Part shown: positions 26,624 through 32,967 of the stretch, in pieces | Layout of the letters: every line of letters starts with the position of its first letter | Position numbering within the stretch: the stretch's first letter is position 1 | DNA from: Flavobacteriales bacterium | GTDB taxonomy: Bacteria; Bacteroidota; Bacteroidia; Flavobacteriales_D; Sanyastnellaceae | Assembly (NCBI GenBank): GCA_029245065.1 | Contig: JAQWQB010000118.1 | Location: forward strand, 1-32,967 | DNA length: 32,967 nucleotides | Direction: 5' to 3' | Program-made: the position numbers and the translations under genes | The notes under the pieces: model-generated | The model's input: the letters and a program-made list of their open reading frames with translations, nothing else | What the model was told of the DNA's origin: nothing | Databases searched by the model: none

Positions 26624-26631
26624 CAAAGGTG
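26624..26631 (-). promoter_or_regulatory. Putative -7-like element for the rluE-plsC transcript
   Basis: CACCTTTG on the minus strand, one mismatch from TAnnTTTG, ends 13 nt before the ATG at 26610. The divergent gene has TACATTTC (26668-26675), also one mismatch, 20 nt before its own ATG at 26696, so the two divergent promoters fit into 85 bp. Confidence 0.3.
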
Positions 26632-26695
26632 GACAGAAAAGTAATAGATGCAAGTTCGTTACACAATTACATTTCCAATGATGTTTCTTTGCAAC

Positions 26696-27775
26696 ATGAA
26701 GCACTGGTTGTTTTCAGCTTTTATTCTGTGTGCATCGTTTGGCGTTTCTGGTCAATCCGATAGCACTGCAGTTGCTTCGGATTCGCTCAGACAGTCTAGC
26801 TTTTTCGGTTTTCCTGTTGTCTATTGGACGCCAGAAACGCGCCTAGGATTTGGTGGTGCGGCGGTCTATAATTTCTACATCGATAAATCAGATTCTATTT
26901 CGCCTCCTTCTCAACTTCAATTTGGTGCGGCCTATACCTTGGAGAATCAACTGCTTCTCTACCTTCCTTTTCAATGTTTTTGGGATGTACGGAAATGGTA
27001 TTCTTACGGGGAAATAGGATACTACAGGTACAATTATTATTACTTCGGAACAGGGAATAATGATGTTGAAGAACGGGAGCGGTATGGAGTTGACTTTCCT
27101 CGTATTCGCTTGAATCTGTTGCGAAAAGTGTGGCGAAATTGGCATGTTGGTGCAAGAGTTTGGGTCGAAGATTGGGAAACCAAGGATTTCGAGACCAACA
27201 GGCGCTTTGATACTGGACAAGTGCCCGGCGGGAGTGGAGGTTTGACCATTGACCCTGGAGCCATATTATTCAATGACTCTAGGGATAACGTGTTGTATCC
27301 AAGTGAAGGCTGGTACATGGAATTCACCACGCAACATGCTTCGGGAGATTTCTATTTCTCGCGCTACCGGGCAGACATTCGGAACTATCAAGCGGTAGGA
27401 AAGAAGCACGTGCTTGCTTTGCAACTGTTTATGGATTGGACAGAAGGATCAACACCATTTCACATGCTGCCAATGCTTGGAGGAACAAAAAGAATGCGTG
27501 GCTTTTATGAAGGGCGTTTTCGCGATAAGTCTGCTTCCATGTTGCAAACCGAATGGAGAACCAACGTTTGGAGAAAATGGGGTGTCAATGCTTTTCTTTC
27601 AGCAGGAATGGTGGGTGACGGACCAGAGAAGTGGGCTCTCAATACAACGCGAATCGCTGGTGGTGGTGGTGTTCGTTTTCAAATAGATAAGGAGAAGAAA
27701 CTTAACCTCCGTTTTGATGTTGGAATAGGAGAAGGACAAGCGCAGTACTATTTTACGATTGGAGAAGCGTTTTAA
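26696..27775 (+). CDS. Omp85/BamA-TamA-family outer-membrane beta-barrel protein
   Basis: A 359-residue outer-membrane protein from the ATG at 26696: MKHWLFSAFILCASFGVSGQ is a clear signal peptide. The mature protein is almost all amphipathic beta strands (LGFGGAAVYNFYI, LLLYLPFQCFWDVRKWYSYGEIGYYRYNYYYFG, and so on). It carries the Omp85-type marker MRGFYEGRF and ends in Phe after YYFTIGEAF. There is no POTRA region, so it is a barrel-only member rather than BamA itself. Known relatives insert or export lipids or proteins; the role here is unknown. A frame-open ATG at 26648 lies upstream of a -7-like box and was rejected. Its TAA abuts, with no gap, the stop of the convergent DUF547 gene. Confidence 0.88.
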   Translation: MKHWLFSAFILCASFGVSGQSDSTAVASDSLRQSSFFGFPVVYWTPETRLGFGGAAVYNFYIDKSDSISPPSQLQFGAAYTLENQLLLYLPFQCFWDVRKWYSYGEIGYYRYNYYYFGTGNNDVEERERYGVDFPRIRLNLLRKVWRNWHVGARVWVEDWETKDFETNRRFDTGQVPGGSGGLTIDPGAILFNDSRDNVLYPSEGWYMEFTTQHASGDFYFSRYRADIRNYQAVGKKHVLALQLFMDWTEGSTPFHMLPMLGGTKRMRGFYEGRFRDKSASMLQTEWRTNVWRKWGVNAFLSAGMVGDGPEKWALNTTRIAGGGGVRFQIDKEKKLNLRFDVGIGEGQAQYYFTIGEAF

Positions 27776-28534
27776 CTATTTTCCGTTCAGGCTCCAATTG
27801 TATTCTTGGTAGGTTATTTCGGCTTCGTCATTGATATGAATTTCGCTGTAAGCATTTAAAAAATCAATTAATGAGCCATCTCTGATAAAATCGCCATTGA
27901 ACCATTTGAAAATCCTGCTAATGGATGCCTCTCCTTCGTCAATTGAATTCTTAGGTCCGTTGATGAATTCTTTTGCTACTGTTGTCAGTTGTTCGTCTAA
28001 GGTAGCTGCTTCAAAAGCCCTGTTGTAAAGCTTGGGGCATGAAATGGAGGCACAGTTAATGGCAAAGTGTATTCGCCCATCCTGCCATTCTTCGCGCAGA
28101 ATGTCATGTTCAATGTTGTTCAAATCATAGTCTTGCCCTTCGATTTCAATGAATCGGATGTCCCATGGCGTGTTGACTTTGTATATCGCTCCACCTAAAT
28201 CCTTGATGCTTTCTACAGGGTAGTTGTCAACGATAAGTTGCACCGTAAAGGCGTTGTAAGCGTTGATCCAATATGCCTTTCGTTCTGCCGATGTCCAAGA
28301 GTCATTCGGGTGATGAGAAGAAAGCTGATTCAAATAGTCTCTAAACGCAAGGGAATCTTGTACAAATGCACCGTAGTCAACTGTACCTTTGTTATCTACA
28401 TTCTTTTGAAGCAACGCATCCCATTTCGAATGGACTATGGGGGAAGAACTGGAATTCACCTTTTTCAACGCGCATCCAACCAGTATTGATGAAAGGATGA
28501 AGCTGCTTAGGGAAAGGAAAGTGAAATGTCTCAT
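27776..28534 (-). CDS. DUF547 lipoprotein
   Basis: A 252-residue predicted lipoprotein, with a leader ending LVGC (Cys21). The DUF547 domain is visible: WDALLQKNVDNKGTVDYGAFVQD, AYWINAYNAFTVQLIVDNYPVESIKD, then DLNNIEHDILREEW and the conserved IHFAINCASISCPKL, followed by LDEQLTTVAKEFIN. Members have a circularly permuted papain-like fold by some accounts, and the conserved Cys and His support a hydrolase idea, but function is not established. It diverges from the glycosyltransferase gene across 76 bp that contains a large inverted repeat. Its stop directly abuts that of the Omp85-type gene. Confidence 0.88.
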   Translation of the reverse strand: MRHFTFLSLSSFILSSILVGCALKKVNSSSSPIVHSKWDALLQKNVDNKGTVDYGAFVQDSLAFRDYLNQLSSHHPNDSWTSAERKAYWINAYNAFTVQLIVDNYPVESIKDLGGAIYKVNTPWDIRFIEIEGQDYDLNNIEHDILREEWQDGRIHFAINCASISCPKLYNRAFEAATLDEQLTTVAKEFINGPKNSIDEGEASISRIFKWFNGDFIRDGSLIDFLNAYSEIHINDEAEITYQEYNWSLNGK

Positions 28535-28550
28535 ACATCGAAGGTGGTCA

Positions 28551-28581
28551 TATTTCCGGGATGAATCGTCCCAGAAATATC
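28551..28581. promoter_or_regulatory. 31-nt inverted repeat in a divergent promoter, candidate operator
   Basis: Arms 28551-28564 and 28568-28581 pair over 14 positions around a 3-nt AAT loop: 12 Watson-Crick pairs, one G-T wobble (28563/28569) and one mismatch (28558/28574). The outer 7 bp are ATATTTC/GAAATAT. The repeat sits between the DUF547 start (28534) and the glycosyltransferase start (28611), just upstream of a -7-like CATTTTTG (28585-28592), where the -33 region would be. It does not precede a T run, so a dimeric-regulator site is more likely than a terminator. Confidence 0.6.
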
Positions 28582-28584
28582 ATC

Positions 28585-28592
28585 ATTTTTGT
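28585..28592 (+). promoter_or_regulatory. Putative -7-like element for the glycosyltransferase gene
   Basis: CATTTTTG, one mismatch from TAnnTTTG, ends 18 nt before the TTG start at 28611. The 31-nt inverted repeat occupies the -33 area. Confidence 0.3.
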
Positions 28593-28610
28593 TTCCCAAT
28601 CGAATAGACC

Positions 28611-29312
28611 TTGATAAGCATTATAATTCCTGTTTGGAACGAAGTCGAAATGATCCAACGCTTGCATGACCATTTGCTAGCGTGTTTAGGCATTGATGAA
28701 TGCGAAATTATTGTGGTGGATGGCGGAAGCACCGATGGCACCAAAGAGCTCTTAGCGCATTTAGACGTTCAGGTCTTTCATTCTGCCATCACAAGCAGGG
28801 CGGTACAAATGAACTTAGGAGCCAAGCACGCAACGAAAGACGTTTTATGGTTTGTTCATGCAGACACGTTGCCTCCCACAACGTTCATCTCAGATATCCG
28901 AGACGGACTATCCAAGGGATATAAAAGAGGAGGGTATTCGTTCAAGTTTGAAAGCGATAGACTTCTCCTTCGATTGAACAGCATCATGACGAGGCTGAAT
29001 GTTTTCAGTTTTAGAGGGGGCGATCAGACGCTTTATTGCGAAAGGGATCGATGGGATGAACTCGAAGGTTACGATGAAGATTTCGTAATCATGGAAGAAT
29101 ATGACTTCATGAAAAGAGCTGGTGCTGCAGGTTATCCGCATTTATTGATGAAAGGAGATGTCTTGGTGAGTGCCCGCAAATACATACATAACAGCTACTT
29201 GAAGGTACAATGGGTGAATTTGCAGGCCATGCGTATGTTCCACAAAGGAGTGCCTTCTGAAGAGATTAAAACGTTCTACAGAGCTCATTTGAGGCAATCA
29301 AAAGCCCCATAA
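28611..29312 (+). CDS. TIGR04283-type family 2 glycosyltransferase, TTG start
   Basis: A 233-residue GT-A glycosyltransferase: ISIIIPVWNE (2-11), VDGGSTDGT (36-44), the metal-binding WFVHADT (80-86), and the family block RGGDQTLYCERDRWDELEGYDE with MEEYDFMKRA near 160-185. This matches the TIGR04283 family, named from arsenosugar biosynthesis; no arsenic gene is nearby, so that name is not support for function here. The start is TTG at 28611: an in-frame TAG lies at 28605-28607, and the next in-frame ATG (residue 14) would delete the first strand of the nucleotide-binding fold. A 31-nt inverted repeat precedes it. Confidence 0.85.
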   Translation: MISIIIPVWNEVEMIQRLHDHLLACLGIDECEIIVVDGGSTDGTKELLAHLDVQVFHSAITSRAVQMNLGAKHATKDVLWFVHADTLPPTTFISDIRDGLSKGYKRGGYSFKFESDRLLLRLNSIMTRLNVFSFRGGDQTLYCERDRWDELEGYDEDFVIMEEYDFMKRAGAAGYPHLLMKGDVLVSARKYIHNSYLKVQWVNLQAMRMFHKGVPSEEIKTFYRAHLRQSKAP

Positions 29313-29370
29313 AAGGGATAAGCGATAACTTTAGGAACTCCAACGGTCAATCATCGTATACAATTCGAAG

Positions 29371-29378
29371 TAACTTTG
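29371..29378 (+). promoter_or_regulatory. Putative -7 element for the DUF4870 gene
   Basis: TAACTTTG, an exact match to TAnnTTTG, ends 18 nt before the ATG at 29397. A -33 TTG at the usual spacing is not obvious. Confidence 0.4.
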
Positions 29379-29396
29379 TGATATATACAAACACCA

Positions 29397-29777
29397 ATGG
29401 ATTCTTTAGATCAACAAGACGAACATTTAATACCAACCCAAGACGAGAAAAACATCGCACTGCTTGCACATGCAGGCACGTTTATAGGAGGATTCATCGT
29501 TCCATTGGTTATCTGGTTAGTGAAAAAGGACGAGTCTGAATACATTGGCGAACATGCCAAACAATCATTGAATTTTCAAATTTCCATGCTCATTTATGCC
29601 ATAGGAGGGACGTTCATTTCCTTCATATTCATGATCATATTTATAGGCTGGATTTTGATGTTCTTCGTGCTAATTGGAATTAGCATATTAGCCCTTGTAA
29701 CAACCATTTTGGCTAGTATCAATGCGAGTCAAGGAAAGCACTATAAATACCCACTGAGCATACCTTTTGTCAAGTAA
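29397..29777 (+). CDS. DUF4870 membrane protein
   Basis: A 126-residue small membrane protein of the DUF4870 (Tic20-like) type. After a polar N-terminus (DEKNIALLAHAGTFIGGFIVPL) come three hydrophobic segments with the family marks VIWLVKKDESEYIGEHAKQSLNFQ between the first and second. It ends with the typical INASQGKHYKYPLSI. Relatives are widespread in Bacteroidota and Firmicutes and of unknown function. The stop at 29777 directly abuts the stop of a hidden microprotein gene on the other strand (29778). Confidence 0.9.
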   Translation: MDSLDQQDEHLIPTQDEKNIALLAHAGTFIGGFIVPLVIWLVKKDESEYIGEHAKQSLNFQISMLIYAIGGTFISFIFMIIFIGWILMFFVLIGISILALVTTILASINASQGKHYKYPLSIPFVK

Positions 29778-29939
29778 TCAGCACCCTTTGAAACCAAAGT
29801 AGGCCAAGGCAAAGATTACGAGCCAAACGAGCCCCTTTATTAAGAAAAATAGAAAAGCACCGATCCCTAGCCTTTTTAACCAAGGCGAAGAATTGGTGTT
29901 TTCTGGTTCGTCTTCGTTATGTTGAGTTAGTCTACCCAA
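29778..29939 (-). CDS. Hidden 53-residue membrane microprotein, TTG start
   Basis: A 53-codon frame, below the size most callers keep. It begins at a TTG (29939-29937) inside the end of the TolB-like gene, with an in-frame TGA immediately before it; there is no ATG or GTG in frame. The N-terminal half is polar and acidic (THNEDEPENTN-like), then SPWLKRLG and one strong hydrophobic segment, GAFLFFLIKGLVWLVIFALAYFG, ending FKGC. A single-pass segment with the FFLIKGL.WL pattern is reminiscent of small Bacteroidota proteins I have seen but cannot name. Its TGA abuts the DUF4870 TAA, exactly like the other convergent pairs here. It overlaps the upstream TolB-like gene by 13 nt, so coupled translation is likely. 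Function unknown. Confidence 0.55.
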   Translation of the reverse strand: MGRLTQHNEDEPENTNSSPWLKRLGIGAFLFFLIKGLVWLVIFALAYFGFKGC

Positions 29940-31069
29940 TCAGCAACGAATAGGTTGGTGTTTCTTGTTCTTCCGTTGTTTCTGTTACTGGCAAAAACAA
30001 GTTTTGAGCCATCGTAAGAGAACATTGGAAACGAATCGAATGCTTCATCAAAAGTGACTTGTTCCAAGCCTGATCCATCAATATTGATCATGTAAAGGTT
30101 GAAAGGAAATCCACGTTCACTCATGTGGTTAGAACTAAATAGGATCTTTTCTCCACTCGGGTGGAAGAAAGGCGCCCAGTTCGCATTCCCTAGTGTGGTG
30201 ATTTGGCGCGCGTCTGATCCATCGGCATTGGCAATGAATAGTTCCATGTTGGTTGGCTCAACAAGCCCTTCAGCAATAAGGCCAGTGTACTTCGCTACTT
30301 CTTCATCCGTAGTAGGTCTGCTTGCTCGCCATACAATTTTGCTTCCATCAGGAGAGAAGAATGCACCTCCGTCATACCCTAGGGTATTGGTCAGTTGCTT
30401 CACGTCTGAACCGTCGATGTTCATCGTATACAGCTCAAGGTCTCCAGAGCGCATGCTGGTGAAAATCATTTTATCTCCGTTTGGCGAAAGTGTGGCTTCA
30501 GCATCGTATCCAGGGGTCTCAGTCAATTGTGATAGAATGTTTCCTTCAAGATCTGCTGTGAAAATGTCAAAGCTCTCATAGATTGGCCAAACGTAGCGTC
30601 CTTCTTTACGCTCTGGCACGGGTGGACAAGAGTCATTTGCCAGGTGTGTAGAAGCGTAAACAATGGATTCATTACCAGGCATGAAGTAAGCACAAGTAGT
30701 TCGCCCCAATCCAGTTGAAACAATTGCTGGAGGAATAGAATCAGGAGTGCCGTCAGCCATGTTCATCACATATATCTGGTCACATGAAACGCCCCATTTT
30801 GGATTGGTAGCTTGAAAAACAAGCGCATCGTCTGTTGTGCTCCAGTATGCCTCTGCGTTGTCGCCTCCGAAAGTCAGTTGACGCATGTTCTTCAGGTGCT
30901 TCTCTTGAGGGTAAACCAAATCAGATGGTCCGTCGCTATTTGTAGAATCAGCAACTACTGCGCTTTTTTCAACCGCATTATCTGTTGTTGCAGGTGTGTC
31001 TGCTTTTGGCTCTCCTCCGCAAGATGCGAGTGCAATTGCAAGTGTAAATACTGGAATAAACTTTTTCAT
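29927..31069 (-). CDS. TolB-like (PD40 beta-propeller) lipoprotein
   Basis: A 380-residue lipoprotein from the ATG at 31069: MKKFIPVFTLAIALASC with lipobox, then a low-complexity Thr/Ala linker (~20-45). The rest is a PD40/WD40-like propeller with repeats such as EATLSPNGDKMIFTSMRSG, GAFFSPDGSKIVWRASRP, PFFHPSGEKILFSSNHM and PMFSYDGSKLVFASNRN, each preceded by 'NIDGS...QLT'. TolB-like propellers bind protein partners at the envelope; no enzyme motif is seen. A perfect AAGGAGG lies 9 nt before the ATG, rare for this phylum. The longer frame-open start at 31183 lies inside the divergent M28 gene and was rejected. The gene overlaps the microprotein start. It diverges from an M28 peptidase lipoprotein, and PD40 lipoproteins and peptidases sometimes act together; that is inference. 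Confidence 0.9.
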   Translation of the reverse strand: MKKFIPVFTLAIALASCGGEPKADTPATTDNAVEKSAVVADSTNSDGPSDLVYPQEKHLKNMRQLTFGGDNAEAYWSTTDDALVFQATNPKWGVSCDQIYVMNMADGTPDSIPPAIVSTGLGRTTCAYFMPGNESIVYASTHLANDSCPPVPERKEGRYVWPIYESFDIFTADLEGNILSQLTETPGYDAEATLSPNGDKMIFTSMRSGDLELYTMNIDGSDVKQLTNTLGYDGGAFFSPDGSKIVWRASRPTTDEEVAKYTGLIAEGLVEPTNMELFIANADGSDARQITTLGNANWAPFFHPSGEKILFSSNHMSERGFPFNLYMINIDGSGLEQVTFDEAFDSFPMFSYDGSKLVFASNRNNGRTRNTNLFVADWVD

Positions 31070-31078
31070 TTGGGACTT

Positions 31079-31085
31079 CCTCCTT
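31079..31085 (-). promoter_or_regulatory. Strong Shine-Dalgarno for the TolB-like gene
   Basis: AAGGAGG on the minus strand, 9 nt before the ATG at 31069. It is the best ribosome-binding site in the window and confirms the 31069 start. Confidence 0.7.
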
Positions 31086-31102
31086 AGTTTCGTGCGAAAG
31101 TA
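31085..31102. promoter_or_regulatory. Palindromic divergent promoter between TolB-like and M28 genes
   Basis: TAGTTTCGTGCGAAAGTA is an 18-bp near-perfect palindrome with one mismatch per arm. Each arm is a -7-like box: TAGTTTCG on the plus strand (17 nt before the M28 ATG) and TACTTTCG on the minus strand (25 nt before the TolB-like ATG), each one mismatch from TAnnTTTG. The whole intergenic region is only 40 bp, so the two promoters must overlap or lie in coding sequence. Promoter function is inferred. Confidence 0.4.
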
Positions 31103-31109
31103 GGAAACA

Positions 31110-32402
31110 ATGCGCAGACAAGAGAACTCAATATCAATTCTGATATCAACGGTTATTCCAACGTTGGTGATGTTTATAGCCATTTTACCTGGTTGTCAAC
31201 CCAATTCTTCCAACAGCTCGAACGCCAAAGAATTACGTAAAAACCTTGAATTCCTTGCATCAGACAGTTTAGAAGGAAGGGAAACAGGGTTTGCAGGGGC
31301 TGAAAAGGCGGCGTCTTTTTTGGTTGAAAAGTTTACCGCTTTGGGATTGGATCCTGCTGGTGAAGACGGTACCTATGTTCAGCAATTTGATTTCGTTCCG
31401 CATCCACCCATTCAAGAACACGTCAATGATGATGGCAAGTCACTGGGAATGGCTGTGGTTAAAAAACTAAACAGCGTCAATGTGATGGGCATGCTCAACA
31501 AAGGAGCAGAAGAGACCATTATTCTTGGAGCGCACTATGATCACGTTGGATGGGGAGCACAGAACTCTTTCCACACGGGGGATCCACAGATTCACAATGG
31601 CGCAGACGACAATGCATCTGGTGTAACCGCTTTGTTGGAATTAATCGCTCGTTTAAAGAATCAAGAATTGCGTCACAACATCCTCTTTATTTGCTTTTCA
31701 GGAGAGGAGAAAGGCTTGTACGGCTCAAATTTCTTTTGTGATAATCCTACCATTGATTTAGGTAAAGTAGAATGCATGTTGAACATGGACATGGTAGGCC
31801 GATTGAAAGACAGCAATGCACTTGCTGTCAATGGGGCTGGAACTTCTCCAGTTTGGGAAGAAGTTGTTGATAGTTGCAACGCTGACAGCTTGAATTTGGT
31901 GTATTCTGATTCAGGCGTTGGGCCTTCGGACCATACTTCGTTCTATTTGGAAGACCTTCCAGTGCTTCACTTCTTTACGGGGCAGCACGAAGATTATCAC
32001 AAACCAAGCGATGATGCCGATAAAATCAACTTCGATGGAATTCTCAAAGTTGTTGGGCTCATTGAACGTGTTACAGTGAAGTTGAATGATTACCAGAACA
32101 TGGAGTTCACGAAGACGAAGGACAGTGAAAGTGAAAGTACTCCTGCTTTCAATGTTACGTTGGGGGTTATTCCTGATTATTTATTTGATGGCGAAGGAAT
32201 GCGAATTGACGGTGTTTCTGAAGAGAAGCCAGCTCACAATGCCGGAATTATTGCAGGCGACGTAGTGGTTCAAATGGGAGATCATGTGGTAACGGACATG
32301 CAGACCTATATGGAAGGATTGAGCATGTGGGAGAAAGGAGATACGACTACAGTTATTGTCAATCGTGACGGGACTAGAAAACCATTTTTGGTTAACTGGT
32401 AG
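31110..32402 (+). CDS. M28-family metallopeptidase lipoprotein with PDZ domain
   Basis: A 430-residue di-zinc aminopeptidase-like protein. The leader ends LPGC (Cys29), so it is probably a lipoprotein facing the periplasm or surface. The M28 ligand set is complete: His142 (AHYDH), Asp166-167 (GADDNASG), the Glu199-Glu200 pair (FSGEE), Asp227 (NMDMVG) and His297 (DYHKPSD). A C-terminal PDZ-like domain (~345-430) has GVIPDYLFDGEGMRIDGV, AHNAGIIAGDVVVQMGD and a final VIVNRDG strand. It probably trims peptides. It diverges from the TolB-like lipoprotein over 40 bp. Its TAG abuts the DUF763 stop with no gap. Confidence 0.93.
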   Translation: MRRQENSISILISTVIPTLVMFIAILPGCQPNSSNSSNAKELRKNLEFLASDSLEGRETGFAGAEKAASFLVEKFTALGLDPAGEDGTYVQQFDFVPHPPIQEHVNDDGKSLGMAVVKKLNSVNVMGMLNKGAEETIILGAHYDHVGWGAQNSFHTGDPQIHNGADDNASGVTALLELIARLKNQELRHNILFICFSGEEKGLYGSNFFCDNPTIDLGKVECMLNMDMVGRLKDSNALAVNGAGTSPVWEEVVDSCNADSLNLVYSDSGVGPSDHTSFYLEDLPVLHFFTGQHEDYHKPSDDADKINFDGILKVVGLIERVTVKLNDYQNMEFTKTKDSESESTPAFNVTLGVIPDYLFDGEGMRIDGVSEEKPAHNAGIIAGDVVVQMGDHVVTDMQTYMEGLSMWEKGDTTTVIVNRDGTRKPFLVNW

Positions 32403-32967
32403 TTAGTCGAATAGATTCAATTGATTGTTTTCAGGTGGTTTTTCCCAGCCTTGTTTGGTGCGTCCGCCGTACTTCCATGAATCCTTCTTTTCGCGTTTGA
32501 GCAGTTCATCAAAGCCTTTGGTTGGCGTAAATCCTTCTTCTGCTTGCTGAGCTAGTTTACTTAGTTTGTCTATGGCTTTTCCTTTGTCTTTGTCCCCAAT
32601 GTTGGCACGACGAACGGCATCTTTCAAAGTAGTGATTGTTTCATCATAGACCTTCGTAGGAACAGGGAAGGGCGTACCCGTTTTTCCACCATGTGCAAAA
32701 GCAAAACGCGCCGGGTCCTTGAAGCGGGAAGGTGCTCCGTGAATTATTTCACTGACCAAAGCAAGCGACTGCAATGTGCGAGGCCCGAGGCCTTTAAGAA
32801 GCAGTAAGTCTTTAAATTCTGATGTTCCTGCTTCATGCGCCACATAGAGCATGCTGCCGAGTCGTTTCAAATCAATGTCTTTCGCTCTTATCTCATGATA
32901 CTTTGGGAGAATGAGTCGTTGTGCTTCGCGAATGATTACATCTGGTTTTTCTTTCAGAATGGAGAGG
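32403..32967 (-). CDS. DUF763 protein, 3' part; gene continues past the window end
   Basis: The frame is open to the last complete codon of the window (32966), so the 5' end is missing; an internal TTG is not a true start. The visible ~187 codons begin within LSILKEKPDVIIREAQRL and ILPKYHEIRAKDI, typical of DUF763. A helix-hairpin-helix-like LLLLKGLGPRTLQSLALVSE follows, then FAFAHGGKTGTPFPVP, which I recognise from the family. The C-terminal part is basic and helical (RRANIGDKDKGKAIDKLSKL) and ends KPPENNQLNLFD. DUF763 occurs in archaea and bacteria and has no firm function; the HhH suggests nucleic-acid contact. The final QLNLF resembles the beta-sliding-clamp-binding pentapeptide QL(S/D)LF. 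Confidence 0.85.
   Translation of the reverse strand, partial: LSILKEKPDVIIREAQRLILPKYHEIRAKDIDLKRLGSMLYVAHEAGTSEFKDLLLLKGLGPRTLQSLALVSEIIHGAPSRFKDPARFAFAHGGKTGTPFPVPTKVYDETITTLKDAVRRANIGDKDKGKAIDKLSKLAQQAEEGFTPTKGFDELLKREKKDSWKYGGRTKQGWEKPPENNQLNLFD

Noticed and set aside
28611-29312. Arsenosugar biosynthesis role for the glycosyltransferase
   Set aside because: The name comes from the family model. No arsenic methyltransferase, radical SAM or transporter gene is in the window, so only a glycosyltransferase call is justified.
30099-30581. 160-codon open frame antisense to the TolB-like gene
   Set aside because: It lies wholly inside a well-supported propeller gene and shows no signal, domain or coding logic.

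Overview
This window looks like a chromosomal segment of a free-living Bacteroidota, most likely a Flavobacteriales-type marine bacterium. The evidence is Bacteroidota-style families (FecA-like TonB receptor with a carboxypeptidase-like N-terminal domain, imelysin/DUF4856 lipoproteins, HYR-like secreted protein, DUF547, DUF4870, M28+PDZ lipoprotein), start sites with few Shine-Dalgarno sequences, and promoter -7 boxes resembling TAnnTTTG. No tRNA, rRNA, CRISPR array, insertion sequence or prophage was seen. Coding density is very high. The largest intergenic gap is 297 bp (8365-8661), so no stretch over 300 bases lacks a gene.

Layout. 41-2260 (minus): PhoD-like phosphatase, a small conserved-looking protein with a hairpin terminator, and a short HYR-type secreted protein. 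2346-8364 (minus): a tightly coupled four-gene operon, read DUF4856 lipoprotein, imelysin lipoprotein, vitamin-K-dependent-carboxylase-like (HTTM/VKGC) membrane protein, FecA-like TonB receptor. It looks like an iron or other metal acquisition unit. 8662-9039 (plus): an unrecognised 125-residue protein. 9032-11339 (minus): lipocalin-like protein, alpha/beta hydrolase and membrane-anchored EEP-family hydrolase with overlapping starts and stops. 11415-13044 (plus): zinc-ribbon methyltransferase and PdxH. 13041-16150 (minus): RecQ-type helicase then RlmI-type rRNA methyltransferase. 16240-18631 (plus): tpiA-prmA and an exported DUF695-RraB protein, each overlapping the next by 4 nt. 18812-25291 (plus): a giant 1487-residue exported protein followed 3 nt later by fadH. 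25288-26610 (minus): RluE-type pseudouridine synthase and PlsC-type acyltransferase. 26696-27775 (plus): Omp85-type outer-membrane barrel. 27776-28534 (minus): DUF547 lipoprotein. 28611-29312 (plus): TIGR04283-type glycosyltransferase. 29397-29777 (plus): DUF4870 protein. 29778-31069 (minus): a TolB-like beta-propeller lipoprotein and a hidden 53-residue membrane protein. 31110-32402 (plus): M28 peptidase lipoprotein. 32403 to the window end (minus): the 3' part of a DUF763 gene.

Most of the window is ordinary housekeeping and envelope genes. The most interesting unit is the imelysin/TonB operon, because its membrane protein keeps the GGCX-like catalytic signatures (NH pair at 116-117, Lys174). 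This raises the untested idea that gamma-carboxyglutamate or a related modification contributes to metal handling by the co-encoded surface lipoproteins. Other points of note are six convergent gene pairs whose stop codons all touch or overlap, a hidden TTG-started membrane microprotein, a 31-nt inverted repeat in a divergent promoter, a palindromic divergent promoter, an exported RraB-like protein, a RecQ with a displaced zinc cluster, and a DUF763 protein ending in a possible beta-clamp-binding peptide. All family assignments are from reading the sequence and memory; no database search was run.
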